Assembly: GCA_947683425.1 (NCBI GenBank)
Contig: CANTUQ010000009.1
Coordinates: 11,051,001-11,115,000 of the forward strand
DNA: 64,000 nt
From: Excoecaria cochinchinensis
Lineage: Eukaryota; Streptophyta; Magnoliopsida; Malpighiales; Euphorbiaceae
Reading direction: 5' to 3'
Shown here piece after piece: positions 24,840-36,244 of the stretch. The number at the start of each line of letters is the position of its first letter. The first letter of the stretch is position 1. A program made the translations under genes and the position numbers. The notes under the pieces are model-generated. The model was not told the origin of the DNA, searched no databases, and was given only the letters and a program-made list of their open reading frames with translations.

Positions 24840-25760
24840 TGACCTGTGAGAGTCAGTCTATTGGATAGTTAGGCATGCCTAATAGAGTCTATGTATTTGT
24901 AGCTGCAGCGCCCTTTGAACGATTTGGACCCTGATCAGGTCCCCGAATGGTTCCTCGCGAACCCCTATTATGTGTATGTGTATGGATCTTGTTTAAGGTC
25001 CTGTTCAATGAAATGTTGCCTTTCGACTTGTACCTATATGGTACATTATATTATATGTTCCCTCTGAGGTTTCCCCGGTCGGAGATCGGGCTATATGTTC
25101 CCTCATGAGGTCTCCCCCTCAGTACTCGTTATCCACTATTGTGAGTCAGCAGGTGTATGATTTGTTATGTTGTGTTTATAAGCATGTGGTTCTGATCAGT
25201 TATTATTATACATATGTGAATTAATAAGTGCAGATTTATTGGCTCTCTGAAACACCGTGATTGGAATGCAATATCATATAGTTGTTTATGTCAAAGATTA
25301 ATGTTGCGCAATGGAAGTGTGATGGTATTGTGATTATGTATCTATGCATGATGTACTTTCAAAAGCTTGATTCCCCAACGTGTTCGGTAAATGTATGCAA
25401 AAGAGGACCTGTACTGGTATAACGATACAAGTATTGGCATATAGGTGTATTAATACTGACCTGTAATGTATAGGTAGGCGCATGCATGTGAAGTTATATG
25501 TGGTTATGCATGAATATACTTACATTTTGTATGATGATGTTGACTTGGTTTGTGTCGCACATAAGTATATGAATATGGTAAGAAACAATTGAATGCACAG
25601 CTATTATATGTAAGCATATATATATTTCTCGGTAAGAACTATGTGTGTATGAGATTTGTATGTGTTATGCCTCGACGACCATTGTGAATGGCCGTCCATA
25701 TTATTATGTTTGTTTTCCCCACTAAGCGTTAGCGCTTAGCATGGGCTCTTTTCCCCGTGC
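24840..25760 (+). other. Hairpin cassette in the 22319 solo LTR
   Basis: TTAGGCATGCCTAA palindrome, GGACCCTGATCAGGTCC (24926-24942), GGTTCCTCGCGAACC (24949-24963), GGATCTTGTTTAAGGTCC (24984-25001, one G-U pair), GTACCTATATGGTAC (25030-25044, loop changed but stem kept), then near the LTR end CTAAGCGTTAGCGCTTAG (25722-25739). Confidence 0.78.
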
Positions 25761-26439
25761 AGGTGGCAGGTTTTCTTTTGTTCGAGTTGCGCATCTGCAG
25801 AGTCGGCCACATAGAAGCTAGAAGTTTTGTATCTTGTTCAGCTTTTGTAATTTAGAATTTTTGTATATCTGTGTTATATGTATAAGTAATAATATGTAAA
25901 GAGAACGATGTAATATTTCAGACTCCTATTGTATGATTGTAAAATTGTAGATGTGTATGTTTTCGTTTAAAATATGCGCGTTTATGAATATGTATGTTCA
26001 GATTTTTGCTCCTTAAAAGTTTTAATTCTTTCATAATTGTATACGCTTTGTATCGTTTCTGTTCGGTAACACACCTACTCGTACGGCTTCCTACTCCCTT
26101 GCGGATGGGTTCGCCTACGTATGAGTTGGGGTGTTACACAGTTGCCTGACCCAATCATGTGGGAGTTCTTCGAGAGGGAGTTTACCAATAAGTATGTGAC
26201 TAGGGAGTATAAGGATGCTAAGTGAGCACAGTTCTTGAGTTTGAAGCAGAGGGCTATATGAGTATCAAAGTTTAAGAAAGAGTTCAACCGTCTTGCCAAG
26301 TATGCTCCTGAAGGTGTTCTGACTGAAGAGTTTCGGTGTCAGCATTTTGCGGCCGGTTTGAATGAGTCGCTAATAGCAATGTTGATTTCTCTGATGAGTA
26401 CTCTGATTATTGGGTACTACCAAATAGTGCAAGCAATAG

Positions 26440-27539
26440 TTCTGCATTTTTTTGCCCCCCTGTCAGATGAGCATTTTGCCCCCAGCACCCTGAATCAAGT
26501 TCTGCATTATACGGCATCTGTCAAAAGGGACGTCATTTCGAGTAATGTTGCCTTATTGCTCCAGGCTTCAAAATTCATTGTTTTAAAGGTAGTACGTCCC
26601 TTGTGGATTTTCACACTAGCTTTTCTTAGCGGAAAATGCGTCCCTTTTTGGGATTTTCACATAACCCCGTGCCTAACTTTTGCCGGAATGGACCCAACCC
26701 ACTCCAGCGGCTTTTTTTTTCATTTTTATTTTTTTAAAGGACAGACCGCCTGTTCGCAGGTTTTCGCCCTGCCCTTTGGCCTAAATTTTGCTTAGAGAGC
26801 CAGTCACGGTTTTCATCTCTAACGGCCCCCTTTTTTTTTTCTTTTTTCTTCTTCTTCTTTTTTATTTTTTTTAGGATTTATGAGGCTGCCTTTTTCATTA
26901 CTACCCATTGTGCTTGATAGTTCAAAGGGATTAATGATGAAGTGAGGCATCCCTGTGTTTCCAAAGTGGACCTTTATCTTCGGCTTTTACCTCCAGATAC
27001 CATAGCCTCTGGGCAAGCTGCCGGTGAAGACTATTATGACATCTATCAGGGGTTATTCTTTCACTCCCCCTAATGCACTCAAGAGGTGGGTGTTTAGTCT
27101 CACAGTGGATAACATAACTCATCGACTTAGACATCTGGACAATGAGAGTAGTAGCAGGGCGTAGTCATTTAGATTTCATGCATTCAGCAATGAACAACAT
27201 TTCTCTTTTTATAAATGAACTAGAAAATAATGAACACATGTATTTGCAAAAATTGTGTACATTTCAATATGATTTCTTCACACATGATCATTATCTAACA
27301 TCGATTCAAAATGCAAAACTATATCTAATCTCAAAGTATATCTTGTAAGCATCAAACTCCTGTCTCCAATCAGCCCTCTCAGGTTTTCTTGATTGGATAT
27401 TTTCTCTCGAACCTCTAATTTTTGACCAGGATGCCTTTTTTTCGATTTTCACCCTGACAAGGCGCCCAATTTTAGCAAGGCCGCCTTTTTTCGGTTTTCG
27501 ACCCGCGGGGCTTTTATTCTCTTATTTTGATTTTTAAGC
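26440..27539 (-). other. Tat-like 3' region, second copy
   Basis: Similar to about 17170-18400. T-rich tracts, no intact ORF. The Lys-rich minus-strand tail (KKAALLKLGALSG) is open at 27449-27540. Confidence 0.5.
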
Positions 27540-28200
27540 CTTTTGCCATGGACCCTCATGGGTTTATTAACATTGACCGATTCTTCATTATTGTCCATTG
27601 CTGCTGTCTCGGATAACAACTTCTGAAGAACAGATGGAATCCTCTTGCATTGTCCTAAGTTTGTCTCATTCATGTGAACATCTGGTCTCATTGAATCTCT
27701 CTCTTTTTGTGGTTGTTTTCTGGCTTCCTCTCCGGATGATTGAGCAGGGTATTTTCTAATGGATCAAACTGTGGTAATAATTTCATGACTTATCTCTGTC
27801 CAACATGTTTGACTACTGCTGCTGTTGCTATGCCCAACTAGCTTTTGGAATCTGGGCTCTCATAACTGTCCTTAAAAATTTGAACTTTACGTCGATTGAC
27901 CATACGACTTCTGCCCCCGTGACTCTTGTGGAGGTTCTGATGGTGGTTCTTCAGCGTTTGAAGTGCAAAAGGCAATTTTTCAGCTACATCTTGTAGTTTC
28001 GAGCTATCTTGACTAAGATTTCCTTGTTAGCAGCCACTCCTGCCCCATTGGTTTGAAGGCAATACAGAGAGGACTTGCGTGCTACTAGAGTAATTCCATG
28101 GCCCAAGTCATAGCTCATCCTTCTGTTCTTGAATGTTGTGTGGTGTGGGAGACCATGATCCTGCCCGTTGGGGCTGTAGGACATACCATATGTTATTTAT
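27540..28200 (-). pseudogene. Tat-like integrase remnant, second copy
   Basis: More decayed than the copy at 18400. Recognisable pieces are a QTNGAGVAANKEI segment (the Glu-containing region), RTTIRTST and a C-terminal SVLQKLLS segment. Frameshifts and stops throughout. Confidence 0.6.
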
Positions 28201-28249
28201 TCCCAAGTTCGAGCAACCTATATCCATAATCCTTGTCTTCCTTTTTAGG

Positions 28250-28315
28250 AGTCAAGAAAAATGGCAAAGTACGGGCATGTGTAGATCAACGGGATTTGAG
28301 CAAAGCTTGCCCCCT
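28250..28315 (+). pseudogene. Gypsy reverse transcriptase fragment, inverted
   Basis: The plus strand encodes NGKVRACVDQRDLSKACP, matching the Gypsy RT block usually written NG..R.CVD.R.LN.A. The flanking Tat-like pol and gag pieces read on the minus strand, so this ~66-bp piece is inverted relative to them. No other RT motif was found beside it. Confidence 0.65.
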
Positions 28316-28603
28316 ATGATGAATTTTCAATGTACACGCTGATTTGATTTTTTCTTTTGTTTTTCTTTCTTCTTTTGATTTTTCTCTTCTTCTTTTTTTT
28401 TTTGCTTTCCCTTTTTTTTTTCAAACAACACTCCCTTTTAACAAGCTCCGTTCAAATCCTGGAGTTCACACATACGCGCATCTCTTCTTAACCATTGGAA
28501 CCATCATTGGTTAATCTAGTCGGGCGTGGAACTTCGACTAGGGGTTTTGGCCTCATCCCTGCTTGGGGATTCCTTTCTTTAACCTGTTTCACCTCTTTTG
28601 GCT

Positions 28604-28918
28604 TTAATCTTTCGAATTTCTGTGGGACTGGTCCATGATCGGGATATCTGGAATGATGTGCTTGGAGATTCCGTTGATGACTCTTAGCATATCTTCATAT
28701 GTCCAGGCAAAGACTTTTTCATATTTAGTTTTCATTCTCTTAAATTTTAACCTCACTTCAGGAGTTATAATAGATGCTATCAAGATTTTCTTCAGATTCC
28801 CCAAAGTTATGAGATTAAACTGAGTGGCATCAATTAAGTCAATATCAAATATGAATGAACCATGATCATGCATAATGAAATCATAAGAGATGTAACACAA
28901 GTAAGCAAAAGCATTCAT
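28604..28918 (-). pseudogene. Tat-like pol, region just before RT
   Basis: 104 open codons with YEKVFAWTYEDM, close to the segment that precedes RT in plant Tat/Ogre pol. The frame is lost at the 3' end, where a shifted frame carries on with KFERLKPKEVK. Protease and most of RT are absent. Confidence 0.65.
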
Positions 28919-29071
28919 CTTATTCGTGAAATCAAAATGTCATTACTAAATAGTTCAAAAATAAAAAGAACATTCTAAACAGCTAATCAACTTTCGTTCC
29001 TGCCACACAGCTACCGCGGCCGATGGTCTATCATCATCCTTGAAAACCATTTTGCCTTCTCACCTAGGCGC

Positions 29072-30028
29072 TTAGTCCATCTTATTCCTTCCCTCCCGCT
29101 TCTCTGGGTCGGAGATCTGGTGGGAGTCAATCAGATATTGGATAACGTGTCTTAAGGCTTTGCAATAATCTGTATTATGCCCGGTGTGCTGGTGGTAGGC
29201 ACAATACTCATCTTCCTTATACCCAGGCTGTCCTTGGCTTCTAGCAGGCTTAGCTGGCAATGGCTATAATATCCCCTCCTTCATCAGTCTCTTGAGGACC
29301 CAGGACAAAGATCTACCCAAATTAAAAAAATGCCTTTGTTTTACTTCCCTGGTTGGCGCTTCTATAATCTCTTCCTTTTCTGGGCCTGGCATCAGCTCTT
29401 GAATGCAATCTCTCAGAGGGCGACAATAGTCTATCCTATGCCCTGTGTACTGGTGATATACACAATACCAGTCCGTTCTGTGACTAGGCTTTCCTTGAAT
29501 TGGGGCAAACCTAGATGGCAAGGGTTGTAACTTCCCTTTCTTGATGAGACGGCTGAAGTGCCAGGATAATGGTCTACCCGAAACAGTGAGGTGGGATTGA
29601 ACCGCTCTAGTGGCTGAGACTTCTGCGGCCTTAGCATTCGCCTTACTATTGTCAAGACCTCCTGAGCTTTCATTCTTTGGAGTACGCATGATTGCAGGGT
29701 CTTCACCCTCTTCGGACATAGTGCCATGTTCTAAAATAGGCATCCTATTTCGTCCTTGCTCAACCGGGTAATCAAGTGATCTCTTACCTCTAGTCTCAAA
29801 AGGAAAAGGAGGTACTGGAGCTGTCACTATATGAGCCTTCTCGATCGTGGCCGGCTTTCCTTGGTTGAGAGTTGTTGCCATAAGCTGAGCTTGCAGAATA
29901 AGTGCCATGGCATCCATCCTTTCTTTGACCATAGCCAACATCTTTGTTTCAAGCTCCTTGAACCTTCTATCCAACTCCTGGGCAATTAGGGCACGAGTCT
30001 CTTCATTTTGTTGCAAAGGGCTAGCCAT
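29072..30028 (-). pseudogene. gag: Tat-like gag with duplicated zinc module, core deleted
   Basis: Starts MASPLQQNEETR at 30026-30028. One TAG at 29264-29266 splits it; the frame is the same on both sides. Two C-X2-H-X4-H-X4-C modules are present: CVYHQYTGHRIDYC before the stop and CAYHQHTGHNTDYC after it. Each is preceded by an LSW...L-K-G-L segment, so a block of about 75 residues is tandemly duplicated. The capsid-core segment present in the 1-664 copy (VPKFDGTSDP) is missing. Leader and primer site lie upstream at 30029-31098. Confidence 0.75.
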
Positions 30029-31080
30029 TTCTAATGCCTTTAGATGCTATAGTAAGAATGCTAAAAACTTTGTCGGTCCACGTGAACTCTGATCGCTCTT
30101 TAGACAACTATTGGGATCCCCTAACCACCCAAGTAAATGGTCTATAATGGCTGAAAAGCAAAGAGTTAGAATGATGTATGAATAATATGTACGTGTTGTG
30201 CAAGAAATGGTACACATTGACTAAAAGAGATTACAATGATACATGTGAAACATTTGAAAAACTATACACAGGATAATATGTACAGGTAATAATTATATGC
30301 AAAGAAAAGGATGTATATATGTAGAAGAAATACAGAAATTTATTTGTGCATGACTGACATGAATGTGCAATGCATCATTCACAAACACATGCAAGCAGGT
30401 AGGTCCTTCCAACCTTATTGCCCCCATACACGAGGTCGTGCGGTCTCTGTCCTAGGTGGGCTTGATCCATGGGTTAACAGGGAACCCTATAGATGCGCAT
30501 GGTGCACGGTGAAAAAAAAACCGGCAGCATAACATCTCTTAGCTAATGTGCATACACATGGGTTTTGACCATCATGTATTTAGGCAGCCCGAATAAGTTA
30601 ACATGGGCCTATCAGGGTATAAAAGCCTTTGATTAGGTGACCAATCAGATTATTTGGGTTTATCCAATACAAAATGATCCATATAGCAAGCAAGGTATTA
30701 CGGTTCATACCACCTAGGGGAAGTATCTATTGCCATTACATGAGCTTTAGTCAAAGGGTGGTGTTACTTTAGGGTTACCCAAGCATGGTCCCTGGCGATG
30801 GATCTAGCTCATCACGAGCGTAACGACCGATCGGGTCTCCATTTAATATACCATGATGGTACGAGGCTTGGGTTAGTGATTATCCTTAACACTTCCCTAA
30901 ATTGCGTGAAAATAGGGTCGTGCTTCAGGAACGCACCGGGGCTAAAAGAGGGACCAAACTAGCATAGATCTAAGGCTTTAATGCGATGCAATGCAGTTTT
31001 GAAAGAAGGTGAAATTTTTAAACTAAAAATCTATTATAATTTTTAATCAAGGTACTTTTGAATTGAAGTCTCGAGTATGT
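30029..31080 (-). other. Tat-like 5' leader, second copy
   Basis: Non-coding and similar to 836-1350 plus 10493-10578. The joined sequence around 30984-31000 (gatgcaatgcagttttga) is an unoccupied version of the Copia target at 1350/10488. Confidence 0.75.
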
Positions 31081-31098
31081 CCCCAGTGGAGTCGCCAC
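31081..31098 (-). promoter_or_regulatory. Candidate primer binding site, Tat-like
   Basis: The minus strand carries TGGCGACTCCACTGGGG directly inside the LTR end. Shared in position and sequence with the first copy. The tRNA was not identified. Confidence 0.6.
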
Positions 31099-32339
31099 TG
31101 TGACGCGCGTCGAACCTCGTGTCCTCCCGAAAGCCTGCTTCAGGGCGATCAGGAAAGGTTCATAAAACTTGTAAGGTATTTACAAGTGCGTCTATTTTGG
31201 GCAACAATGAGGTTTCTTGGAGTCTCCACCCAATAGAACATTGGGAAGGGTCGTCTAGCCTTATCGAGCCTGAGACGGCGCATACATATCCATCTTGAGC
31301 TAGCCAAAGGGATCTTGGAGGCCTCATCCTCTACTCCCCTATAGCCTAGGATTGTGTATTTAAGCCTTTTGGTGAGACTCAAGAGGTGTCTTGGAAGTCC
31401 TAGACCTCTCGCCTCTTGAGCCCCAAAGACCAGAGTGAGTTCGGGACTTCTCATTTATTTATACCTTGATCAATATTATAATTAAGTGTTGAATTCATTG
31501 TTTCACCATCTTTCCACACGATGCATTTTAATTAACGGCACAATCATTCACGTCCAAAGCGGTAAAAGGAAGAAAAAATCAAAATAAGGCATTCAAAAGT
31601 ATATTACAATAACACCAGGAGCGGAATACAACTCCCATTTATAAAAGTGCAATACATGTATAAAACGGGCTATTCATTAATAATGAGGACATTGGTCCTA
31701 CCATCCATTTATTATAAAGCGATTTCTAGTGAATAATTTATTGGATGAAAACAGGACATTGGTCCTTAATTTTACAAAAAAATCCAAATTAATTACTATA
31801 AAACATTAATCCACTTTTATTACAGCGATATAAAATAATTTACATAAAATAATGATGAATAATAAAGATAAATAAATAAATAAATAAAAATAAATAATAG
31901 ACAAGGTTAGAAGGATCAAACCGGGTGGGAACGCTCAACATTTGGCCAATGCCATCATCTTACATCCAAGCCATCCCAAGAACAAATAATATTATCTCAC
32001 AAAATAAATAAACACATTAGTGTCAAAAAATCCGAAATAAGGATAAATATAGATAAACAAATAAATAAATACTTGGATAAAGTAAATTAAAAAAATAATT
32101 AAAGTTAATAATGGATTAAATTAAATTAAATGGCAAATAAATCGATAAATGAATAATTGAAATAAACAAATGATTAATCAAATGAATTGATACTTAATTT
32201 GGTGTAATTAATGAATATGCAACATAAATGATAATTATAATAACCAAATAAAATAATATAACATCATAAAATAATAATACTAATATATAATATAAAATAA
32301 CCATAAAATAACAAATATAAAGATAATAACAATGATTAT

Positions 32340-32405
32340 AATAAACATAATAATAACAATAATAATAATAATAATAATAAACATAACAGAAAATTAAATA
32401 AATAA

Positions 32406-32450
<45 letters not shown>

Positions 32451-32545
32451 CATAATAATATAATAAATATATAAATAATAATAATAATAATAATATATAA
32501 AATAATAATAAAATAGAAATAAAATAAATAAATAAAAAGGGAATA
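32340..32545 (+). repeat. (AAT)n / AT-rich microsatellite
   Basis: Near-continuous AAT and AAAT units inside the Tat-like LTR. Confidence 0.9.
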
Positions 32546-34852
32546 GGGTTTACCGTCGCCGGAGGCTCACCGGATGGGAGGTGGTTAACACTTCCCCCAC
32601 CAGACGATAGATCAGCGCACCAGGAAGGCGGCAGCGGTGGTCACCCGCCGGAATGTCACCGGAACAGGCCGAAAATTGTCGCGAAATGTCGCTGTTCTTC
32701 ACCCGCATTATTCGGCGAGCGGTGGATGATCGGACGGCAGGGGGAGCTTCGTCCGGTTGTGGGGAAGTCGGTGGTGAGGCGCGTGTCCGGTTTCGGCAGC
32801 GGGGGTGGCCGGCGGAGGCCCTCTCTTTTCTTCCTTTTTCTTTCCCTCTCCAGCGTGTGCGTCGGTTTGGTTGGCTGGTCCCTTACTCTATGTCTTCCTT
32901 TATTTCTTTGGTTTTTCACTCTCTTTGTTTTCCTTTCTTTTTCTTTTGGCCAATCTCTCTTTGATTTTCTTTTTCTTTTTATTCCTTTGTCTTCAGTTCC
33001 TTGCTCCCTCTTTTTCTATTTCACTTTGTTTCTTTTCTTTTTCAGTTTCTTCTTCTTAGTTGCCGAAAGAGCCCCATTCCATTTCTTCATCTTATTCTTT
33101 TATACTAAAAATTATGGTTAATTAGGTGCACATGGTAATTTCCTCCATTTTTCTATTTTCTGATTTTTTTATTTTAATTATTTTATTCAAATTACTACAT
33201 AATAATCAATTAAACCCACTATGAATTAAATACTCTATATTTTAATACCTATCTAATTTAATCAATCTATTATACTAACTAGTAAATTAACTAATTAATA
33301 TTTAATTATATATACTAATTGATATTTTACATATACTTTAATTACCCAATTAGCTAATCAATTAACTAAAAATATTAACTAATTAACTAAATAATTAACC
33401 TAATCTTAATTTTTACCTTACAATATTAACCAATTAATGTAACACCCCGAAATGTACCCAAGAAGGATTTGTACATTTCCGGGGATTTTGACGATTGGAG
33501 TCGTGTCATTTGATGGTTGAAGTGATTAAGTAGTAGGAAAAGATATGATTAGAATCAAGAAAAAGAGAGCCAAGGGTATTTTGGTAATTTCATATATATA
33601 TGGATTCAACTGAGTGAAATAAATAAATAAGAGGGCTGAATTTTGAGAATGGATCATTTATATGTTGAATGTATGTGAGTTGTGGCATTAGGTGTGTCAA
33701 AAGGAAGAATTCGGTATTAACGTAAAAGTTTCGGCAACTGCGGCCAACTCTGGAAATTTAAAAGGTATGAATTTAGGACTTAATTGAAGGGAGTAAGACT
33801 TAATTGTGGGCCAATGTAAAGTTATATTTATGTATTATGTGAAGGAAGGAATATAAAGGTGTTAAGGGACCAAAAGGGAGAATTGTCATAAAAATCTTTG
33901 GAGGGCCAATAGGAAGTAGACATGTGGCATATGGGATAAGTTTGAGTTATTTTAGGAAAGGGATATCAGATTTCTGCACTTCCCCTCTCCTCCCTCACGT
34001 GAATTTCCTTTGGTCTTCTTCTCTCCCTCTTCTTCTTCATCTCACGCCAACCCTCCCTCTCTTCCCTTGCAAGCCCAAGCTATGAGTATTAGAAAGTGCA
34101 GCTCAAGTGTTTGAAGGAGAGATTTGAGTTAGAAGGGTAAGTAGGAATCCTCATCTCTAGAATTTCATCTTAGTTTCATTAAAAATATGGAGTGATATTC
34201 TATGTTTTTATGAGGAAATTGGAGGGACAAAACTGAAGAGTGAGTACGAAAGCAAGAAGTGCCACCATTGAAGCTATTGGAGCAAAGGAGTTAAGGTTTG
34301 GGAACATTTATATGCTTTGAAGTGATTCTTAATTATTGATTTGTGTATGAATGAGTTTCTGTTTTGAAGTGTATTTTATTTAAAATTTGATTGGTTGTGT
34401 TGACATGGTTGTGTGGATTGGCTTGGGTTTAGCGAATTTGAATTTTCTGGGGGTACTCTGTCCAGATTCCACTAGACCTTTAGTGTTCGTTTTAGTTATA
34501 ACTCAAGCTATAGATGTCCAAATGAGATTAGAATAGTTCCATTTGAAAGATAATTCATTTATCTAAAATTATTTCTGAAGGACCGGAACCTAATTCTGAC
34601 TCTAGGACCCTTGAAAATGGTAAACACCGGGGTGTTTGTACTTAAACGGGTTTACAGGAGCAGTGTAGGTTGTGTAGCTTATATCTGGCGTTTTAGATAT
34701 CCAATTGATCTGAAACCTATCCCATTTGAACGATAACATCCTAGTTAACAATTCTTATGAAGACCACTTTGCCTAAAAATGTGGTCTAGAGGGTGGTTTT
34801 GGCGATACAAGTTTAGGGTAAAAAGCAGTCTCGTGAGGCACCAGAGGCGAGC

Positions 34853-35935
34853 CTCTGTCGCGATCGCGACACAGGTCGCGACCTCGCAACAGAACAATGC
34901 ATATAAGGCTTTTTCTTCTTCTTTTTGAGCTCCTAGTTGCCATGGGTCAACCCCTTACCCTTACCCTTAGCTTATTATGCATACTTGGGGTTAGCAAATG
35001 ACTATAAAGTCGTTATCAACGGGGAAATGCATTTGAGTATGTTTAAGATTGGTAATTTAATTAATAAAGTAACAATGTATAAATGTATTAAGGATTGTAA
35101 GTAGTGTGATAAAAATGTATTAACCTATGAGTGCATATATATGAGAATGTGATATAAGAGTTTATGCGTGGAATTTAAATGTTACATGCTTTTATTTGGT
35201 GAACATGATTGATAAAGACTATATATGAATTAAAAGCCTCTGAAGTTGATGAGTGCACTTGAATTATAATCCATACTTGGTATCAAAGTAGAGTATAATT
35301 GAGTTGCGGTCTTTTGAGCCTGATTACCGTTATAATGGATAGATAAGCGTGCTTATAAAGGGTTAGAGTGCAGCTGCTAGAGTTAGCCTTAATTGTGGCC
35401 CATTTGTATAAGACCGACAAAAGTCTCCGAGTCTTTAATGATTCAAGACTTGAGGAGATTTATTTATAGTTAAGAATTTATATGAGATGTTAAGAATGAA
35501 GTAAATGATGGAATTAAGTGTGTCGTAAACCAAAATTAAAATGAACCTTTCGTATCTCGATGACTTTTAATTTGACTATTTAGTTACGAAATGACTCTTA
35601 GGCAATTGAGTAGTTTGGGATATTTGTGTTGGAACTCTTGGATTCTATACGCGAATTTAGGAAAATAATGTTTAAGAAAATTAGTTATGGACATGACAAA
35701 AGTAAGTATGTTTCTATGTGAAGTGTATGCAAGTGAGAGAAGAAAGAAGGATGATGTTTAGCTCTGTTGCGAGCGCGACTGGTGTCGCGAGCGCGACAGA
35801 GATCATCTTATTTTATCGTGGTCGCGACTCAGGTCGCGAGCGCGATTCCTAGTGTTTGGTTGGGCTCTGTCGTGAGCGCGACAGAGGCCATTTAACTTTC
35901 TGTCGCGATCGCGACAAGGGTCGCGAGCGCGATTC
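34853..35935 (+). repeat. TCGCGA-type palindrome islands in the 33438 solo LTR
   Basis: A first pair at 34853-34895 (CTGTCGCGATCGCGACA) and a second cluster at 35762-35935 with about eight TCGCGAGCGCGA-like elements. Same palindrome class and two-block layout as the 22319 solo LTR. Confidence 0.82.
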
Positions 35936-36244
35936 CTTTCTATGCCATGAATAGATGATTGATTGAGCTATTTGACATGAGTTTTGGCTGGTGATTCACA
36001 TGTGACATAGTGTATAATTTAAGACGTGCGATACCATGCAAGTTATAGTTATAATAATTTGTGGAGCATGTACTAAAATTAAATGTGATTTTAATTAAAG
36101 GTTACAAATTGTTATAATTAAGTGAACCATTATTTTTATGAACAATTTATGTATCGGATTATTATGCGATTATAATAAAAGTAGGTACTTTTGAAATAGA
36201 TTTTATATTATGGCATTAGCATTTCTAAAAGAAACAAGTAAGTT

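Larger units (their letters stand above)
22319..26138 (+). mobile_element. Solo LTR inserted in gag, Tekay/Del-like family
   Basis: 3820 bp, TGTAACACCCCAAATC...GGGGTGTTACA, flanked by CAGTT at 22314-22318 and 26139-26143. Host coding sequence joins in frame across it once one CAGTT is discounted. No internal sequence remains. Related in architecture to the array LTRs but clearly a different family. Confidence 0.93.
21912..26425 (+). pseudogene. gag: Chromovirus gag, interrupted and decayed
   Basis: Starts at the ATG at 21912 (MDSDSVRGS...), similar to the array protein start (MESD...). A TGA at 22077-22079 interrupts it; the frame then runs through a gag core (EKWIEKVEQVFEE, SASDWW) to 22318. 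The solo LTR 22319-26138 separates the halves, and the frame resumes after the duplicated CAGTT with MWEFFEREF, FKKEFNRLAKYAP and EEFRCQHF. Two more TGA codons fall in the second half. Homology ends near 26425, before any zinc knuckle. It is non-functional, but shows the ancestral gag core that the array unit has lost. Confidence 0.85.
19167..26430 (+). mobile_element. Truncated Tekay/Del-like chromovirus with nested solo LTR
   Basis: Full 5' LTR (19167-21803), an initiator-Met primer site and a gag start. Gag is split by a 3820-bp solo LTR, then continues from 26139 to about 26430, where Tat-like sequence takes over. Pol and the 3' LTR are absent, so no target duplication can be read. It lies inside a minus-strand Tat-like integrase remnant. 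Confidence 0.75.

Noticed and set aside
32653..33121. Overlapping ORFs up to 131 codons in GC/CT-rich DNA
   Set aside because: Low-complexity Phe/Leu/Ser translations inside the Tat-like LTR, open on both strands from composition alone.
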